The notes below the pieces were generated by a model. The model ran no database searches, had not been told where the DNA came from, and saw only the letters and a list, made by a program, of their open reading frames with translations. From contig JACKQL020000025.1 of NCBI GenBank assembly GCA_018296165.2, positions 1 through 64,000 on the forward strand: a DNA stretch of 64,000 nt. The letters run 5' to 3'. Positions 12,197-27,084 of the stretch are shown here, piece by piece (within the stretch, counting starts at the first letter, position 1; each line of letters starts with the position of its first letter). The stretch comes from Termitomyces sp. T153 (Eukaryota; Basidiomycota; Agaricomycetes; Agaricales; Lyophyllaceae). Both the position numbers and the translations under genes were made by a program.

Positions 12197-13310
12197 TGTC
12201 ATGACCTGTTCCCTGGACCCCTGTACATTGCCCAACAAACCCCCATCCCCCCAGAACCTCCCCCGACACTTTGTCAAACTTCCCCAGCACTCTGCACCTA
12301 CTCCAGCTAACTCTGGTGCATTCTCAGCTAACCCTGACAGCCCCCTGGCCAACTCTGACATCTTCTCTGCAGCCATCGGTGCTTCCCCTGGATCTCCTGG
12401 GCCCCTGGAACCACTCCCTTGCCATGCCTGATCCCGTTACACATCATTGACTCGACTCCCTGGCTCCTCCAACTTACCTTAGAGTATCACGACAACCTCA
12501 GAACAGACCACATCAACAATTGATCCCATCAACATATCAATGCGGCCTGCCCTCTGGTCATAACCAACACCCGCCGACTCCATTGAGCTCCGCCAAGCCC
12601 CACCACCACAGCCAACATTTCCAGAGCTCTCCAGTAGTCAGTATATAAGATGTAGAGTAGCTCTTCATACTCTAGTCTTGAGATTACCTACCTTACCTGA
12701 TGTGTTTCTGATTGTTTCTTCTCGTGTTTTGTGTTCCATGTCTCATTTTCCTTATTCTCAGTCTCCTGGTCTTATCTCATCTCTATTCTGTTATCATTTC
12801 GTTATCGTTCCGAGTCTCCGCCTGAATTTATTCTTGTTCTCATCTCATCTCCATCTCATCTCATTTGATTCTGTCTATTATGTTCAAGTCCTCTCAACCA
12901 TAATGCCCTCACAAACTCCACAATTACGATTACAAACCTCCAACACTCTTTCACCAACTCCGGACCCCGCTACATGCTTGGCTCCAAACCCCATCAATCC
13001 CTGTTGATCCCCCATCAGAACTCCAGCTCTCCTCCCATCATTCGCATAGCCTCCACCTCCTCTGCACCCACAATACTCACACACGGACTTATGCCTGAAC
13101 CCCACCAAGCCTGTCCCCCTTCCCCGCAACTCATCCTCTACTCTTCCGGACCTCCCCAGACTTGCTCGGATCAATTCCCACTAACTATCCTCACAAGTCC
13201 CCAGTGTTTGGAACACCTCTGAATGCCCAGTGGTCAGTGCAGGGAATCACATCCGCCTAGTAAGGACTTGCCCAGTGTAGCTGAGCCCCCATGGTCAGTG
13301 GAACCTGACA
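12197..13310 (+). repeat. 3' LTR of copy A (1,114 bp)
   Basis: It starts TGTCATGACC and ends GGAACCTGACA. The preceding bases GCTGAAAGGGGGATGA form the polypurine tract. Only one unit of the 19-bp repeat is present (around 12,760). Heavily CpG-depleted relative to the copy B LTRs. Confidence 0.9.
12642..12686 (+). promoter_or_regulatory. LTR core promoter: TATA box plus proposed transcript start
   Basis: TATATAA at 12,642-12,648 is followed 25 bp later by AGTCTTGAGATTA (12,674-12,686), the segment complementary to the primer-binding site at 512-524. The same spacing is kept in the copy B LTR and the solo LTR. Confidence 0.65.
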
Positions 13311-13802
13311 CAGAGATTGCTGGCAAGGCTGGACAAATGAGGCACTAGGAAAAGTGAAGTGGTGTTAGCAAAAGGGGATGATAACAAAACAGAACTAGCC
13401 ATAGGTGCTAGTGCTAAACATAGACTTGACAAAATAGTGGCCTAAGGTGGTACTAGTGAAGTGACAGGATGCTGACTAAGTGGGGAGAGTGCTAGGGAAA
13501 TAGAAGCAGCTTTAAAGTTGCAAGACTTAGATCTAAAGTCTGGGACTAATAACAAGGTATGACTTTTCTATGATAGTATAGAAAACATAGCAGTATTTAT
13601 AGTAAGTAGAACTAATGAAACCAAAAGGAGTTGATAATGGGGAACTGGTTGCTAGTGACCTAGGTGAGTCAGGAGGAATGCCATGTGAAAGTAAGTAACC
13701 TAAACTGTAGTTAAAACTGACACCTGGAATGACAGTCAGTATGCTGGTTACTAGGGTGTTGTGCAGTAAGTAAATAAAACTAAATGCAGCAACAAGAAAA
13801 CC
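13311..13802. other. Repeat-derived DNA, no gene seen
   Basis: A stretch at about 13,366-13,420 (ggggatgataacaaaacagaa type) recurs at about 50,550-50,600, so both are pieces of one repeat family. No coding domain is visible. Confidence 0.5.
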
Positions 13803-14997
13803 ATGCCCACCAAAAAAAGAAATATGATCAGTGACTTTGCTAGGAGGTTGCTAGAGGTTGCTAGTCATCATAAAGGAAAAGTCATCCAATGGGCTGAGAG
13901 TCTACCACATGTGACAAAGTCACATGACCATTGCATTGTGCAGAAACCAAAAAATCTGGAAGTCACCAAAAACATAAGAAATAACAGAAATTGGTGCTCA
14001 GCAAGAATAGGGTCTTATCACCATGTCATTCTACTATTCAGGACCCAGCTGCAAAATATGCCAGTAAAAAACTTAAACAAATCATCAAGTTGGCAACATC
14101 TATCCTTCATGAAACAAAGGACTTGGCACTAAAATTAAGTAAGCTCTCATCACAGCCAGGTTGCAGGTATTTTATTTGTACTGGTGACATTGTAGCTTTT
14201 TATCCTCATATTGATTTAGAATTAGCAAGGCTTATTGCCTTGGAAGACTGTCCTGAGTTTAAACTTGGACAAAGGATAGAGTTGGGTGAAACCCTGGCAT
14301 TAAGCCTCAACCAAGAGACAATCAATGACATTTGTCTATTCCAAGATTGTCTCAGAGTTGGAAATGAGAATTTGATTGTAATGGGTGTTGCCATTGTGCC
14401 TGATCTGGCAAACCTTTAGCAGGGATGTGGCATCTTTGAAGATGTCTGAGTTTCTTTTTATGGACATTATAATCAATGACTGTTTAGCTATAGTATATGC
14501 AGGTAGTGAAGCCAAAGCACTAGCTATTTATGTTGTGTTGAATTCTATAATTGTATCATCAAATGGAATGTGTCAGCTGGCTCACAGCTGTTCCTGGACA
14601 TGCTGATCTATTGAGACATTGATGGAAGCTTGCAACATTGTCCTTATTGGAAGGCACATAATCACCATGAAAGGATCCCCTGGCATCCCACCCAACTGTA
14701 AGATGTCAAGAAAGGCACTTTCTCAGATGAAATGTTCAGGGGGGGGGAATGGCCACTCTCAATAGTACCCTTGAGGTCTACCAATCAGCTGTGCAGGACT
14801 TAATTGGCCTGTATCAGAGTAGAGGCTATCCAGATAGACTTGTGAGGAACTGGGCTAAATTCCAGTTTGATGAATGTTGGACAAATAGGCTCAATGCCAA
14901 AGAGCTTCACAATGAAGGTGTGTTCATTCTCAAAACTGAGTTCAATCAAGCCTTGGATTCTTTTGATATAAAAGAATTAGGTAGAGTGTAGAAGGAA
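13803..14997 (+). pseudogene. Decayed reverse transcriptase of a non-LTR or Penelope-like type
   Basis: Three frames carry RT motifs in order. Motif A is TGDIVAFYPHIDL (about 14,181-14,217). A motif-B-like segment is GVAIVPDLANL (about 14,384-14,416). A motif-C remnant is IIINDCLAIVYAG (about 14,467-14,505), where YIDD/FxDD would be expected. A C-terminal part (LIGLYQSRGYPDRLVRNW) lies at 14,798-14,860. The motif A pattern DxxxFYxxI resembles Penelope-like and related fungal RTs rather than copia or gypsy. Frameshifts and stops between the blocks make it non-functional. Upstream sequence at 13,830-14,010 recurs at 58,970-59,150. Confidence 0.6.
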
Positions 14998-16026
14998 CTT
15001 TTAATATACAGGTGAAAGTCAAAACAGAAAATAAGTCAAGCAGTGTAATGATAGACTGAAAATTGTGAGTAAAATGATGAGAAATGCATAATATAAGATA
15101 CTTTCAAGATATTATACCAGTTACATCAGGGACCAGCATCAGTAGAACATATAGTTAGTTTGTGACGAGAGCTATCTCGAGACAATGAAGGTGAAAAGTG
15201 GGTCACAATTCTGTCATAGGGAGACACACTTTCATCTGCCTTTTGCCCGGCCCCTACATCAGGAAAATTCAAATTCGAAGGTGGACCCTGGTGCTGGATG
15301 GTACCAGACTCACCAGGCCCACACCAGGCTTACCATCTAAATCCAAAACATTCACCATCCAATTATTAGCAATGCAGAATTCAATTGATTCTTGTTGACC
15401 TTTTGTTGGGAATACCTCTGTTAGTATTAGGATCTATTGAAAATAACCTGTCTTTAAGAGCAACAAATGATTGAAACAAGTTTTGACACTTTCTCCAGAA
15501 TGCACATAACAATCAATTTTGCATCTAAGGCTGGCTGTAAATTGTTACTGATTAGTTGTCTGACATGTTGTAAACTGGACTGAAATATCTCTATTCTTTT
15601 TTAAGTGGCCAACCTTTCCTACTTCCCCGAACTAGTTCCAGAAAGTCAATTCATGGCGGCTAATGGATGGTCACCACCTAGAGTCACCATCAAAATCTGA
15701 TTTTGCTGATGAGTAGACGCCATCGTCTGCACGCCGTATCGCATCATCGATAGCTTTGTCACCCACCCACCACACCCTGAGAGCTAGAATTATCCAAGCT
15801 CGACGTTCCGGCCCCATTGTCCGAAACGTTGGCGTACCCAATCACAGCTCACGCGTTCACGCGGGCCAACCCACAGGATACGGGTGAGATTTCGAGCCAA
15901 GGGTCCCTTCGGCCCCTTCCCCCGGAAAAGACACCAAGTGGGCAAATAGGATCAAGATTTGCATAGAACTACTACAGAATAAAGGTTACTTTTGCGGACT
16001 GTCTCCTCCGCACGACCGAACACAGA
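14998..16026. other. Intergenic DNA, no gene recognised
   Basis: AT-rich, repeat-like sequence runs to about 15,640, followed by CpG-richer unique-looking sequence (15,650-16,026) that probably forms the 3' flank of the DHX35-like gene. I see no tRNA, no LTR boundary and no protein domain. Confidence 0.5.
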
Positions 16027-18852
16027 TTATCTCTTGGTACTTCCGTACGTGTATCCGTGGTCCAATAACCTGGTGAATATATGAAACCTTGAATTGGGAA
16101 ATGCTAGTCAACTTTACCAATCAGGTTCTATTTCCGTTAGAATTCGAATCCTATACTTCTCGTCAATCAAAAAGTCGGATGAAATAGGATATACGGACTG
16201 TGTCTTTTTCGTTTCCTCCATCTCATGAAAGATGACCCATCCCGAGCGCGGTCTCCGTGTAAACAAAACAGATGTCGGGTGAACATGTAACACCTGATAC
16301 TGCGTTAATAAGGATACAGGGAATATGTAGGTGATTCCCAACCTTGTTACCTCTGACGGATCTATATGTTCCGTCGCCGACCCACTTAGCCCCATTGCGC
16401 CAATAACCACCAACGAGACACCGTCGTAGCCGCCGCGCATCTCCCTCGCAGCTTTCAAGTGGAAGCTTAAATCGTTGCATATATTTCTTGAGCTGCGCTC
16501 GGATTGATACAGCTCTAGACATCGCTCTAAAAGACATTGCATGCGACTTGCACCATGCAGATGAACGACCATATTTCATGAAAGCATTGTAAGCTGTGGA
16601 TTGATTTTGTTCAAAAGACGACCATGCAAGAGATCCATTCATACCATTCAGCAGAGTAAGATGATCCTAAAGATATGAGCCACCTATGAAGATCAAATCG
16701 ACGTAAAATCACAGAAGTTGCTTACTCCCTCTTCAGCGGTAAATTTCCTGCGCTCCAACTCGGCTAGAGCTCCCTGTGCACCTTCTGGGATGATAAAAAT
16801 GTCCTAAAATCACTATCAGAAAGATGGCAGAATATTATCTTTCAACCTGACTTGAACAGAAGTCATGGCAGCAATAGTCAGTATTTCTTCGCCGCACTTG
16901 TGCTCCCCAGAATTGAAAAGCTTTCGAAAGGCATTACATACTTTTCAAGAGCTGAAAGCGAGAGTTAACTCACCATCCTCGCTATGCCAATTTCAACTGG
17001 GCATTCTGCAACTTGTTGTCCCATGGGGGTCAAACGCCCATCTTCTCCAACCATTCCCGCTGCCACGAGACTTTCTAAGGCGCGGAGGACAATTTCCGCA
17101 GGAGGAGCAGAAACCCATTCAAACTTCATCAAATCATCTATACCCAGAGACTTCAACTGTAGAATAGGAGTTGCCATGTCGACACGTGTTACTTCTGCTG
17201 GCGTCGAGTACGGTAAAGACTCGAAGACCGAGGGCGGATACAGCCTGTAGCAGACACCCGGAGAAGTCCGTCCTGCGCGTCCAGCCCTCTGGGTAGCAGA
17301 TGCTACAGAAGTCGGGACGGTAGAAAGGGATGCAAGTGTAGTAGTGGGATTATATGTTCGAATCTATGTAGAGGTAAATGGCTTGGGAAATATCCCTGTA
17401 CTGGGCTATACCTTGACAAACCCACAGTCGACAACATACTTTATGCCTTCGATTGTAACGCTAGCCTTTGGCACAAGGTTCAGAAACAGATAGAAATGTC
17501 GAAGCAAGAACATACTTCTGCAATATTGGTCGAAATGATTACCTTTCGTGATCCTCTTTCTGCTTTTTCAAAAACCTTGAGCTGTTCATCAGTCGACAAT
17601 CCGGCATGCAGGGCCAGTAGCACTAGACGGGAGGCTGTTTTGGGGAGCCTTTCATTACAAATCAACAGGATTGTTGAGAAACAAATACTCAAAGATAACA
17701 TACGTCGGCAACATCTCAATTAATTCTTCTAAGCATCGGTCAATTTCTTCGCGACCAGTCAGGAAAACAAGTATATCGCCTGGGCCATGCTGCACGAATT
17801 AAGAAGTTGTACGAGGTAAAAAAAACAACTCACTCGCATGTTGATATTCCAAATAGCCTGAGCTGCCGATCTGACATAGTCCGGAGTTGGTTCTTGAAGA
17901 TAAGCAACCTCGACTGGGTACATTCGGCCCTCCAAACTGACAATGATGGCGTCATTGGGGCATCCAGAATCTGTAAAATACTCCAGAAAAGCAGTCGCAT
18001 CCAAAGTAGCTGATGATACGATGAGGCGAAGGGATGGTCGCTTTCGACGAATTCTAAAGGTGGAACTGAGTTAAATGTTGGATGAAGATGGATGTCTTGC
18101 ATACTTTTTCAGCACGCCTAGAAGTAAGTCTGTATAGATACTTCTCTCGTGAGCTTCATCGATCTATTATGGGCTGTAATCAGAGAGCTTTGTTGTTTTT
18201 ATAGCGGCAAGAAGAATGTACCATGATCACACTGTAGCGACTGAGCAGGGGATCAACTAAGATCTCGCGAAAAAGCATTCCGTCGGTCAAGTAGAGTATT
18301 CGTGTTCGATCCTTATTGCTGACATCCTCGAACCGTATAGTATATCCTATCTGAAACGCGTCCTCAGCGATGGTGCACATTGCGGTAGTGGACACAAACC
18401 TCGTCTCCAAGAGTTGTTCCGACCTCTGTAGCAACCCGTGCAGCGACAGAAGTGGCAGCGACGCGTCGAGGTTGCGTACAGGCAATAACGCTACCTTCGG
18501 CAGCCCATCCAGCTTCATAGAGATACTGGGGGAGTTCTGATGTTTGCTGGAGTAGACTGTGGAGTAGATTGGAAGGGAAGACTGACGGGTAGTTTTACCA
18601 CAGCCAGTTTGGCCAACAACGATTATTACACCATAGCTTTCGACGCAATGCAACAACTTGTCTCCTGAGTAGATAGTTGTTGGATGACAGAGTACTCGTG
18701 TAAAAATGGGGCGCACGATGTTTAAAGATGGGGAGTTGTTCACGGTGTGAGTAAGCAGGCGCAGAGGGAACGACGTTTCCCTCGACCTCTGTTGCCCTAT
18801 CTAGAGTGCTACCTGGACCTGCGGTGCCCGGTTTCCAGAACTTGAGGGACAT
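16027..18852 (-). CDS. DHX35: DEAH-box RNA helicase, DHX35-like
   Basis: Spliceosome-associated ATP-dependent RNA helicase; human DHX35 is found in catalytic spliceosomes. The start [14 protein letters not shown] matches the DHX35 N-terminus KFWRPGTEGPG. Motifs in order: Walker [15 protein letters not shown] (near 18,480), DEAH after an intron (exon from about 18,163), SAT in [10 protein letters not shown] (near 18,010), ATP/RNA motif QRAGRAGR (near 17,280), then the HA2/OB-fold region ([23 protein letters not shown]). At least nine short introns are needed. The last one puts the C-terminus at WLLDHGYTY...KR with a stop at 16,027-16,029, similar to the WLLELAPHYY ending of the family. Its start lies 82 bp from the divergent YJU2 gene. 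PRP2/PRP22/PRP43 are less likely because the N- and C-termini are DHX35-like. Confidence 0.9.
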
Positions 18853-18934
18853 ATCAAGGTAGAAATCTAGGAGACTGTTTGGATCCGATCATTCTCTTCT
18901 CTTTGCTCTTTGACCATCATCTCCCTAAGCCAAC
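18853..18934. promoter_or_regulatory. Shared divergent promoter, DHX35-like / YJU2
   Basis: Only 82 bp separate the two start codons on opposite strands, so one short region must drive both genes. No clear TATA box is seen. Both products act in splicing, which makes co-regulation plausible but unproven. Confidence 0.55.
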
Positions 18935-19910
18935 ATGTCTGAGCGAAAAGGTGCGTTCCTCGCTCGTTTGACGATGGGATCTCATAAAACATGTAGTATT
19001 GAATAAATACTTTCCCCCGGACTTTGATCCTGACCTGATTCCCCGGAGGAAACAACCCAAGAACTCGCAACAAGTTGTCCGTCTCATGGCTCCGTTCTCG
19101 ATGTATGTGTCATCTGGCCTTGATTACACCCAAATGGTTTCTAATGTATCACAGGCGTTGCAATACATGTGGGGAATACATATACAAAGGCAAGAAGTTT
19201 AATGCACGGAAAGAGACTGTTGAAGGAGAAGATTACTATGGAATCAAGATTTTTAGGTTCTATATTAAATGGTACGCCCTGCCGAATCGTTCGTCCTGCA
19301 ACTGGCTCATTCAGTCTGAAGCACACTATGTTCGGCTGAGATCACCTTCAAAACGGATCCCAAAAACACTGACTACAGTGCAGAACATGGTGCATCGCGG
19401 AATTTTGAGCCTTGGAGAGAAGAACAGGCAGTCGAAGAGGAGGATCGACTTGCAAAGCTCGAAGAAGAAGAAAACAATCCGATGAAAGCTCTTGAGAACC
19501 GAACGACCGATTCGAAGCGAGAGATGGACATTCTTGATGCACTCCAGGACATTCGAGCGAGAAATGCGCGAAACGAGCGAGTAGGGAACTCTGTGGATCT
19601 TCTAGCGCAAATCGGGATGGAAGAGGTGGAAAGTGCTGAAGACGCGGAGAGGAAACGGCTCGAAGAGGAAGACGAGAAGCTTGTGAGAGAGATATTTTCG
19701 AGGATACCTGTAGATGGGGCAACGGGTTCAACGGTGACTGTGAAACGCAAAGCGGACGAGGTTGAGCCGACAGTGGAGAGCCTGTTGCCCGAGTCAACGC
19801 GTGCGCTGATCAGTGAAAAGTCGACGGAATTGCAAGGGCTGAAAAAGAAGAAGGGGGGTGGAAAGAATGGACTTGGAATCAAGATGGTCAAGCGCGCAAA
19901 GGCAGTGTGA
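18935..19910 (+). CDS. YJU2: Pre-mRNA splicing factor YJU2 (CWC16 family)
   Basis: YJU2/CCDC94 joins the spliceosome with the Prp19-associated group and promotes the first catalytic step. The start [17 protein letters not shown] followed by [12 protein letters not shown] is diagnostic. After an intron comes [17 protein letters not shown], holding the first Cys pair of the zinc-binding fold; then FRFYIK, another intron, and ITFKTDP...DY with the second half of the fold. The tail is acidic/basic coiled coil ([20 protein letters not shown]) and ends in a lysine-rich stretch. Three introns at about 18,951-18,996, 19,103-19,155 and 19,272-19,316 are GT-AG. Length, near 270 residues, fits YJU2 rather than the longer paralogue SAF4/CCDC130. 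The next gene starts only 45 bp downstream on the same strand. Confidence 0.95.
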
Positions 19911-19955
19911 TTTGTGATATATGTTATTTGTATTTTGTACTTGTATTCCATCTTC

Positions 19956-20717
19956 ATGGATTCCCGAGAAGACTTTCCGCGCGTGTCGCTTGCGACTGTC
20001 AACGACTGGCACACAGTCAAGGCCAATTACAAGTCCACCGTCCTCGACGTCCTCAACGAACTCATCCAGTCTCACGGCCTTGCCGCCGAGCGCGACGCCC
20101 TTCTCGCCCACGCCAACCAGTACGTAGAGCGCGTCTGCAAGATGGCACGGCCCAACCTTCGCGTTAATGGCCACAACTTTGAGTCGCTGAGTCAGGATGA
20201 ATACGGTGCGTTCGCGTTCTCACCACGCGCCGTCCACCTGACCTGCCTTCAGACACGGAACCGTTTGACGAGGCACTCGATAGAAGGATATGGTCACTTG
20301 CTGATACGAGGCTGCAATGGCAGAAGAGGATTGCGGAAACAAGACGAACCCTGCCCCGAGAGTTCGAGAGGACCGTTCTTGACCTCTTCAATCAGCATCG
20401 CGTCGTCGACGGAGAAGCGGCACTCCACCGAGAGGTAATGGAAGACATTGAGCAAGACGATATCGACGGTGCGTAGTGTGATTTCAACCCTTGACGGTCT
20501 TTTCACCTCCCACTTGTCAGAAATACTACCCGGCCATTCCCACATCGAAGATGGATTCCGGAAGACGGTGGCGTTGGGCGAAGAATTGGAACAGGCATGT
20601 TCGTCTCTATTTCGCTGCCACTCTTCTAATCTTTGCGCAAAGACGGCTGTGAGCCAGGAAGAACGGGCAGAGCGAGCGCGGGCAGCTGCGGGCGAGGTGA
20701 AGGCACTCAAGCCCTGA
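19956..20717 (+). CDS. Mis14/Nsl1-like kinetochore protein (MIS12 complex)
   Basis: Mis14/Nsl1 is a subunit of the MIS12 complex that links centromeric chromatin to the NDC80 complex. The reading is MDSREDFPRVSL...DWHTVKANYKSTVLDVLNEL, then NLRVNGHNFE, EPFDEALDRRIWSLAD, and a helical C-terminus (QEERAERARAAAGEVKALKP). Two GT-AG introns (about 20,206-20,253 and 20,470-20,519) restore the frame. A third 48-bp piece near 20,597-20,644 could be an in-frame GC-AG intron or coding. Family assignment rests on remembered similarity to basidiomycete Mis14-domain proteins, not on catalytic motifs, so it is moderate. The start codon lies 45 bp after the YJU2 stop, and the stop lies 22 bp from the convergent GAR1 stop. 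Confidence 0.6.
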
Positions 20718-20739
20718 AGAAACAGATATCATTAGAGAG

Positions 20740-21513
20740 CTATGTATATGAACCCCTGAAACCACCTCCGCGTCCGCCGCCGCCTCGTCCACGCCCGCCA
20801 CCGAATCCGCCGCCCCTTGGTCCCCCCCGGCCCCTGTCTCCAAATCCGCCTCGAGCACCACCCCGTCCTCCCCGCGCCCCGCCACGCTGAAATCCTCTCC
20901 CTCCTGCGCCACGGCCGCCCCGCCCACCTGCTGCTCCACGGCCGCCACGACCACGTTCTGGATGGGTAGAAAGAATGTCAGCTCCGAAAGAGTGCCGGAA
21001 AACCGTAGTACTAACTCGTAACACCTGGGTAGAAAGAAATCATTAGGACCACTAGCACATAACTATATTAGCACGTACCCCCCGCTACCTTTGGCTTGGG
21101 TAGGAATCTCTCGATCGGTAGAAGCTTGTCTCCACCAATGTAGACCTTGTCTCCCTTTTTGAAACTACTGGCAACCATTCCCTCGCCCATCTTGATTGAG
21201 AAATAAACCTCGTTGATGGGACCGAGAATCTCGTCGACTTTTCCAATTACAGATTTATTTTGAAGATAGATTGGCGCGTTGAAATAGGGCACTTTGTCAG
21301 GAAGGGACGATGCGCAGAACATTTCGTCCTCTACGGCATGTACGAACGATCCAAGTTCTGTGTGGTCAAAAATGGGTGGGTGAAGGTCTTGAGGCTCGAG
21401 GAGGAGAACAAACCCAATACCTGGTCAGGAGGACCGGCGTCGCGCTGCTGGAAGCCTCCACGGCCGCCTCCACGACCGCCTCCACGACCGGTGAAGCCTC
21501 GACCTCGATTCAT
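20740..21513 (-). CDS. GAR1: H/ACA ribonucleoprotein subunit GAR1
   Basis: GAR1 is one of four core proteins of nucleolar H/ACA snoRNPs, which guide pseudouridylation and act in rRNA processing. The protein begins [20 protein letters not shown] (first GAR domain), then GPPDQV, a short intron (donor GTTTGT, acceptor ACAG), and the conserved core: [61 protein letters not shown] second intron (about 20,960-21,075) precedes a long RG-rich tail with many RGG/GGRG repeats ending FRGSYT. Both GAR domains flank the core as in yeast and human. It is transcribed divergently from PEX6 and convergently with the Mis14-like gene. Confidence 0.95.
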
Positions 21514-21604
21514 TTGTGAAGCCCGGACGCAAGTATATTTTTCGCTTTGTTCTTGTTTTTGTCGCGTGAAACTTGAGTCGGCCCGTTCTTTCCCCCGACC
21601 ACAA
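21514..21604. promoter_or_regulatory. Shared divergent promoter, GAR1 / PEX6
   Basis: The start codons on opposite strands are 91 bp apart. No TATA box is obvious. A C-rich tract (cccccgacc) and the 5' UTRs must fit in this space. Confidence 0.5.
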
Positions 21605-25515
<3,911 letters not shown>

Positions 25516-25765
25516 AGATCTATCATTTATATGATACATAGTATATGTTTGCAGGGATGTGTATAGGTTGGAACCACTTACTTGAAATACTTTGTTGATC
25601 CTTGACTTCCAACAACAACATATGCACTTATGGCTGTAGATAATCGTGTCTTGACGGGAAGACCTGACACTTCATAACTAAGAAAGAAATGTTGGTATCA
25701 TTTCGAACTTCAAATATTCAATGCCGAAAACAATCTAACTTTCCCATTTATCACTGTTTCCGATC

Positions 25766-26320
25766 TCAATCTTGGACTGTGAATATTTGTTGAATCAACA
25801 CTTCAAGCGTGGACCTGAGAAGTTTACAATTAACAACTGATCAACCAGGAGGGTCTCCTTACCATTTAGAGGTTTCCCGTCGGAATGTAGTTGATGACAC
25901 GCTCGAGAGGTATGTCTTCTATATATCTGACGGTCTTTTGGCCTTTTTCGTAGATCGATTCCTCCAGGAGAAACTATCGCTTCACAAAAGTGTGAACAAA
26001 TGGTATGTAGAACATACTCAAAGGGCTTGTTGAAAATTCCCAGACAGGATAAGAACTAGTGAACTCAATTGCAGCGAATTCATGACGATCGTCGGACAAC
26101 AGTATTACGTTGGGAACCGAATGGAATGTTGTGAATAACTCTTGTTTTTCCTCGGGAAATCCAGCCCAGGAATCCCTCTGTGCATCATGGCCCCAGAGTG
26201 AGGTAAAAGGTAGGGAAGTTACGACGAATTTGATAATGGAGATTGTGTTCATGTAATGATGCTAACTGTTGCATTGCCCAGCATGCTACGTTTTGATATC
26301 CCTGATTTCGTTCGGTATCG
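25766..26320 (-). pseudogene. 3' remnant of a PhoD-like phosphatase gene
   Basis: PhoD-like proteins are metal-dependent phosphatases with a calcineurin-like fold. On the minus strand the remnant gives RRYRTKSGISKRSMLG (near 26,310), then IIKFVVTSLPFTSLWG, WAGFPEEKQEL, VPNVILLSDDRHEFAAIEF (the GDRH-type metal-ligand motif, here SDDRH), FSTSPLSMFYIPF, and after an intron ERVINYIPTGNLKW with a stop at 25,766-25,768. Everything upstream of RRYR is missing, and a stop falls between SMLG...IIT and MNTIS. The missing N-terminal part resembles what is found at 57,879-58,812 on the other strand. It converges on PEX6, ending about 250 bp from it. Confidence 0.8.
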
Positions 26321-26813
26321 ACGGGCAGCTTAAGTTCACTCGATAAACCAGACCAATAATAGATCTCTATATATTATGTGACGACGGACGTGGAAAGTGG
26401 CTGCGCCTATGTGACGACTCCTGGGAAGAAGCTGATGAGTAAGTGCTGACCAAAAACCCTCCTTTTAGGGTAACTTAGCTGTTTCTGGCACTTTGAATGG
26501 GTTTTTTTTAGAGAAAATTAGGGTAGACTGCTTAAATAGATGCATACCATCTTTTGACTATATGAGAAAGGTGCCAGATAGTCTTGTTATACAGACTGGA
26601 CTTGATCACCTTATTACATGGTCACATGTTTATCAGCATACAGACGCATTTACGTGGCACAACACCTTCAATTGTTCTCTCATTTACACAATAGATGCTG
26701 AAGGTGTAAGCACCACTCTTGTTATTATATTATCACTATAGCTGCTGATACTTTACATATAGTCATACCTATATTTCTTAAGTATGACTAATATAGTTGT
26801 TCTCTCATTTAGA
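26321..26813. repeat. Mosaic of LTR-like pieces flanking the Helitrons
   Basis: 26,580-26,686 is an inverted match to 41,540-41,640, at the 3' end of copia element 1. 26,700-26,813 is a direct match to 41,703-41,816. So this is a rearranged piece of a copia-type LTR. A 22-bp string, gataaaccagaccaataata plus ga, at 26,342-26,363 also occurs at 50,201-50,222. No gene is seen. Confidence 0.6.
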
Positions 26814-26814
26814 T

Positions 26815-26852
26815 GAGCTACAGTCCGTGCCTTCGGCACGGGCCTGTAGCTC
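26815..26852 (-). repeat. Terminal hairpin of H1
   Basis: GAGCTACAG and CTGTAGCTC form the outer stem, and CCGTGCC and GGCACGG the inner stem around a TTC loop. It is 38 nt in all, with one small internal bulge. A near-identical hairpin is at 29,688-29,725. Confidence 0.85.
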
Positions 26853-27084
26853 TTGCTTCATCCCAGACCCAACCTCACTTCATTTGGTTAGGTCCTTGTA
26901 TTTCAAACTTAATGCTAAGTCCCAGACCCAACCTCACTACGTTCAGTTAGGTCTTTGTATTTTGTCAACTCAATGCTTAGTCCCAGACCCAACCTCACTA
27001 TGTTTGGTTAGGTCTGTGCTGAGATTCAAGCTCAATGCTGAGATTCAAACTCAACCTCCATTTGTCTTTCATGTTATTGATAAG

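Larger units (their letters stand above)
1..13310 (+). mobile_element. LTR retroelement copy A (old, CpG-depleted), 5' end off the window, interrupted by copy B
   Basis: The end of a 5' LTR lies at 1-511 and a full 3' LTR at 12,197-13,310. The internal part runs 512-5,085 and resumes at 11,320-12,196 after the copy B insertion. Orientation is plus: a TATA box reads plus in the 3' LTR, a purine tract (GAAAGGGGGATGA) immediately precedes the 3' LTR, and a primer-binding site follows the 5' LTR. No reverse transcriptase, RNase H, integrase or protease motif is visible in any frame, so it looks non-autonomous. Compared with copy B, many CG dinucleotides have become TG or CA, and the antisense gene carries stops. 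Confidence 0.85.

Noticed and set aside
25809..26033. Plus-strand frame of 74 codons next to PEX6
   Set aside because: Antisense to the PhoD-like 3' remnant; no domain of its own.
26814..26826. Canonical CTRR terminus for the Helitrons
   Set aside because: Two junctions agree on ...GTAGCTCA followed by T. CTAA occurs only in the H1 flank and not at H2, so CTRR could not be claimed.
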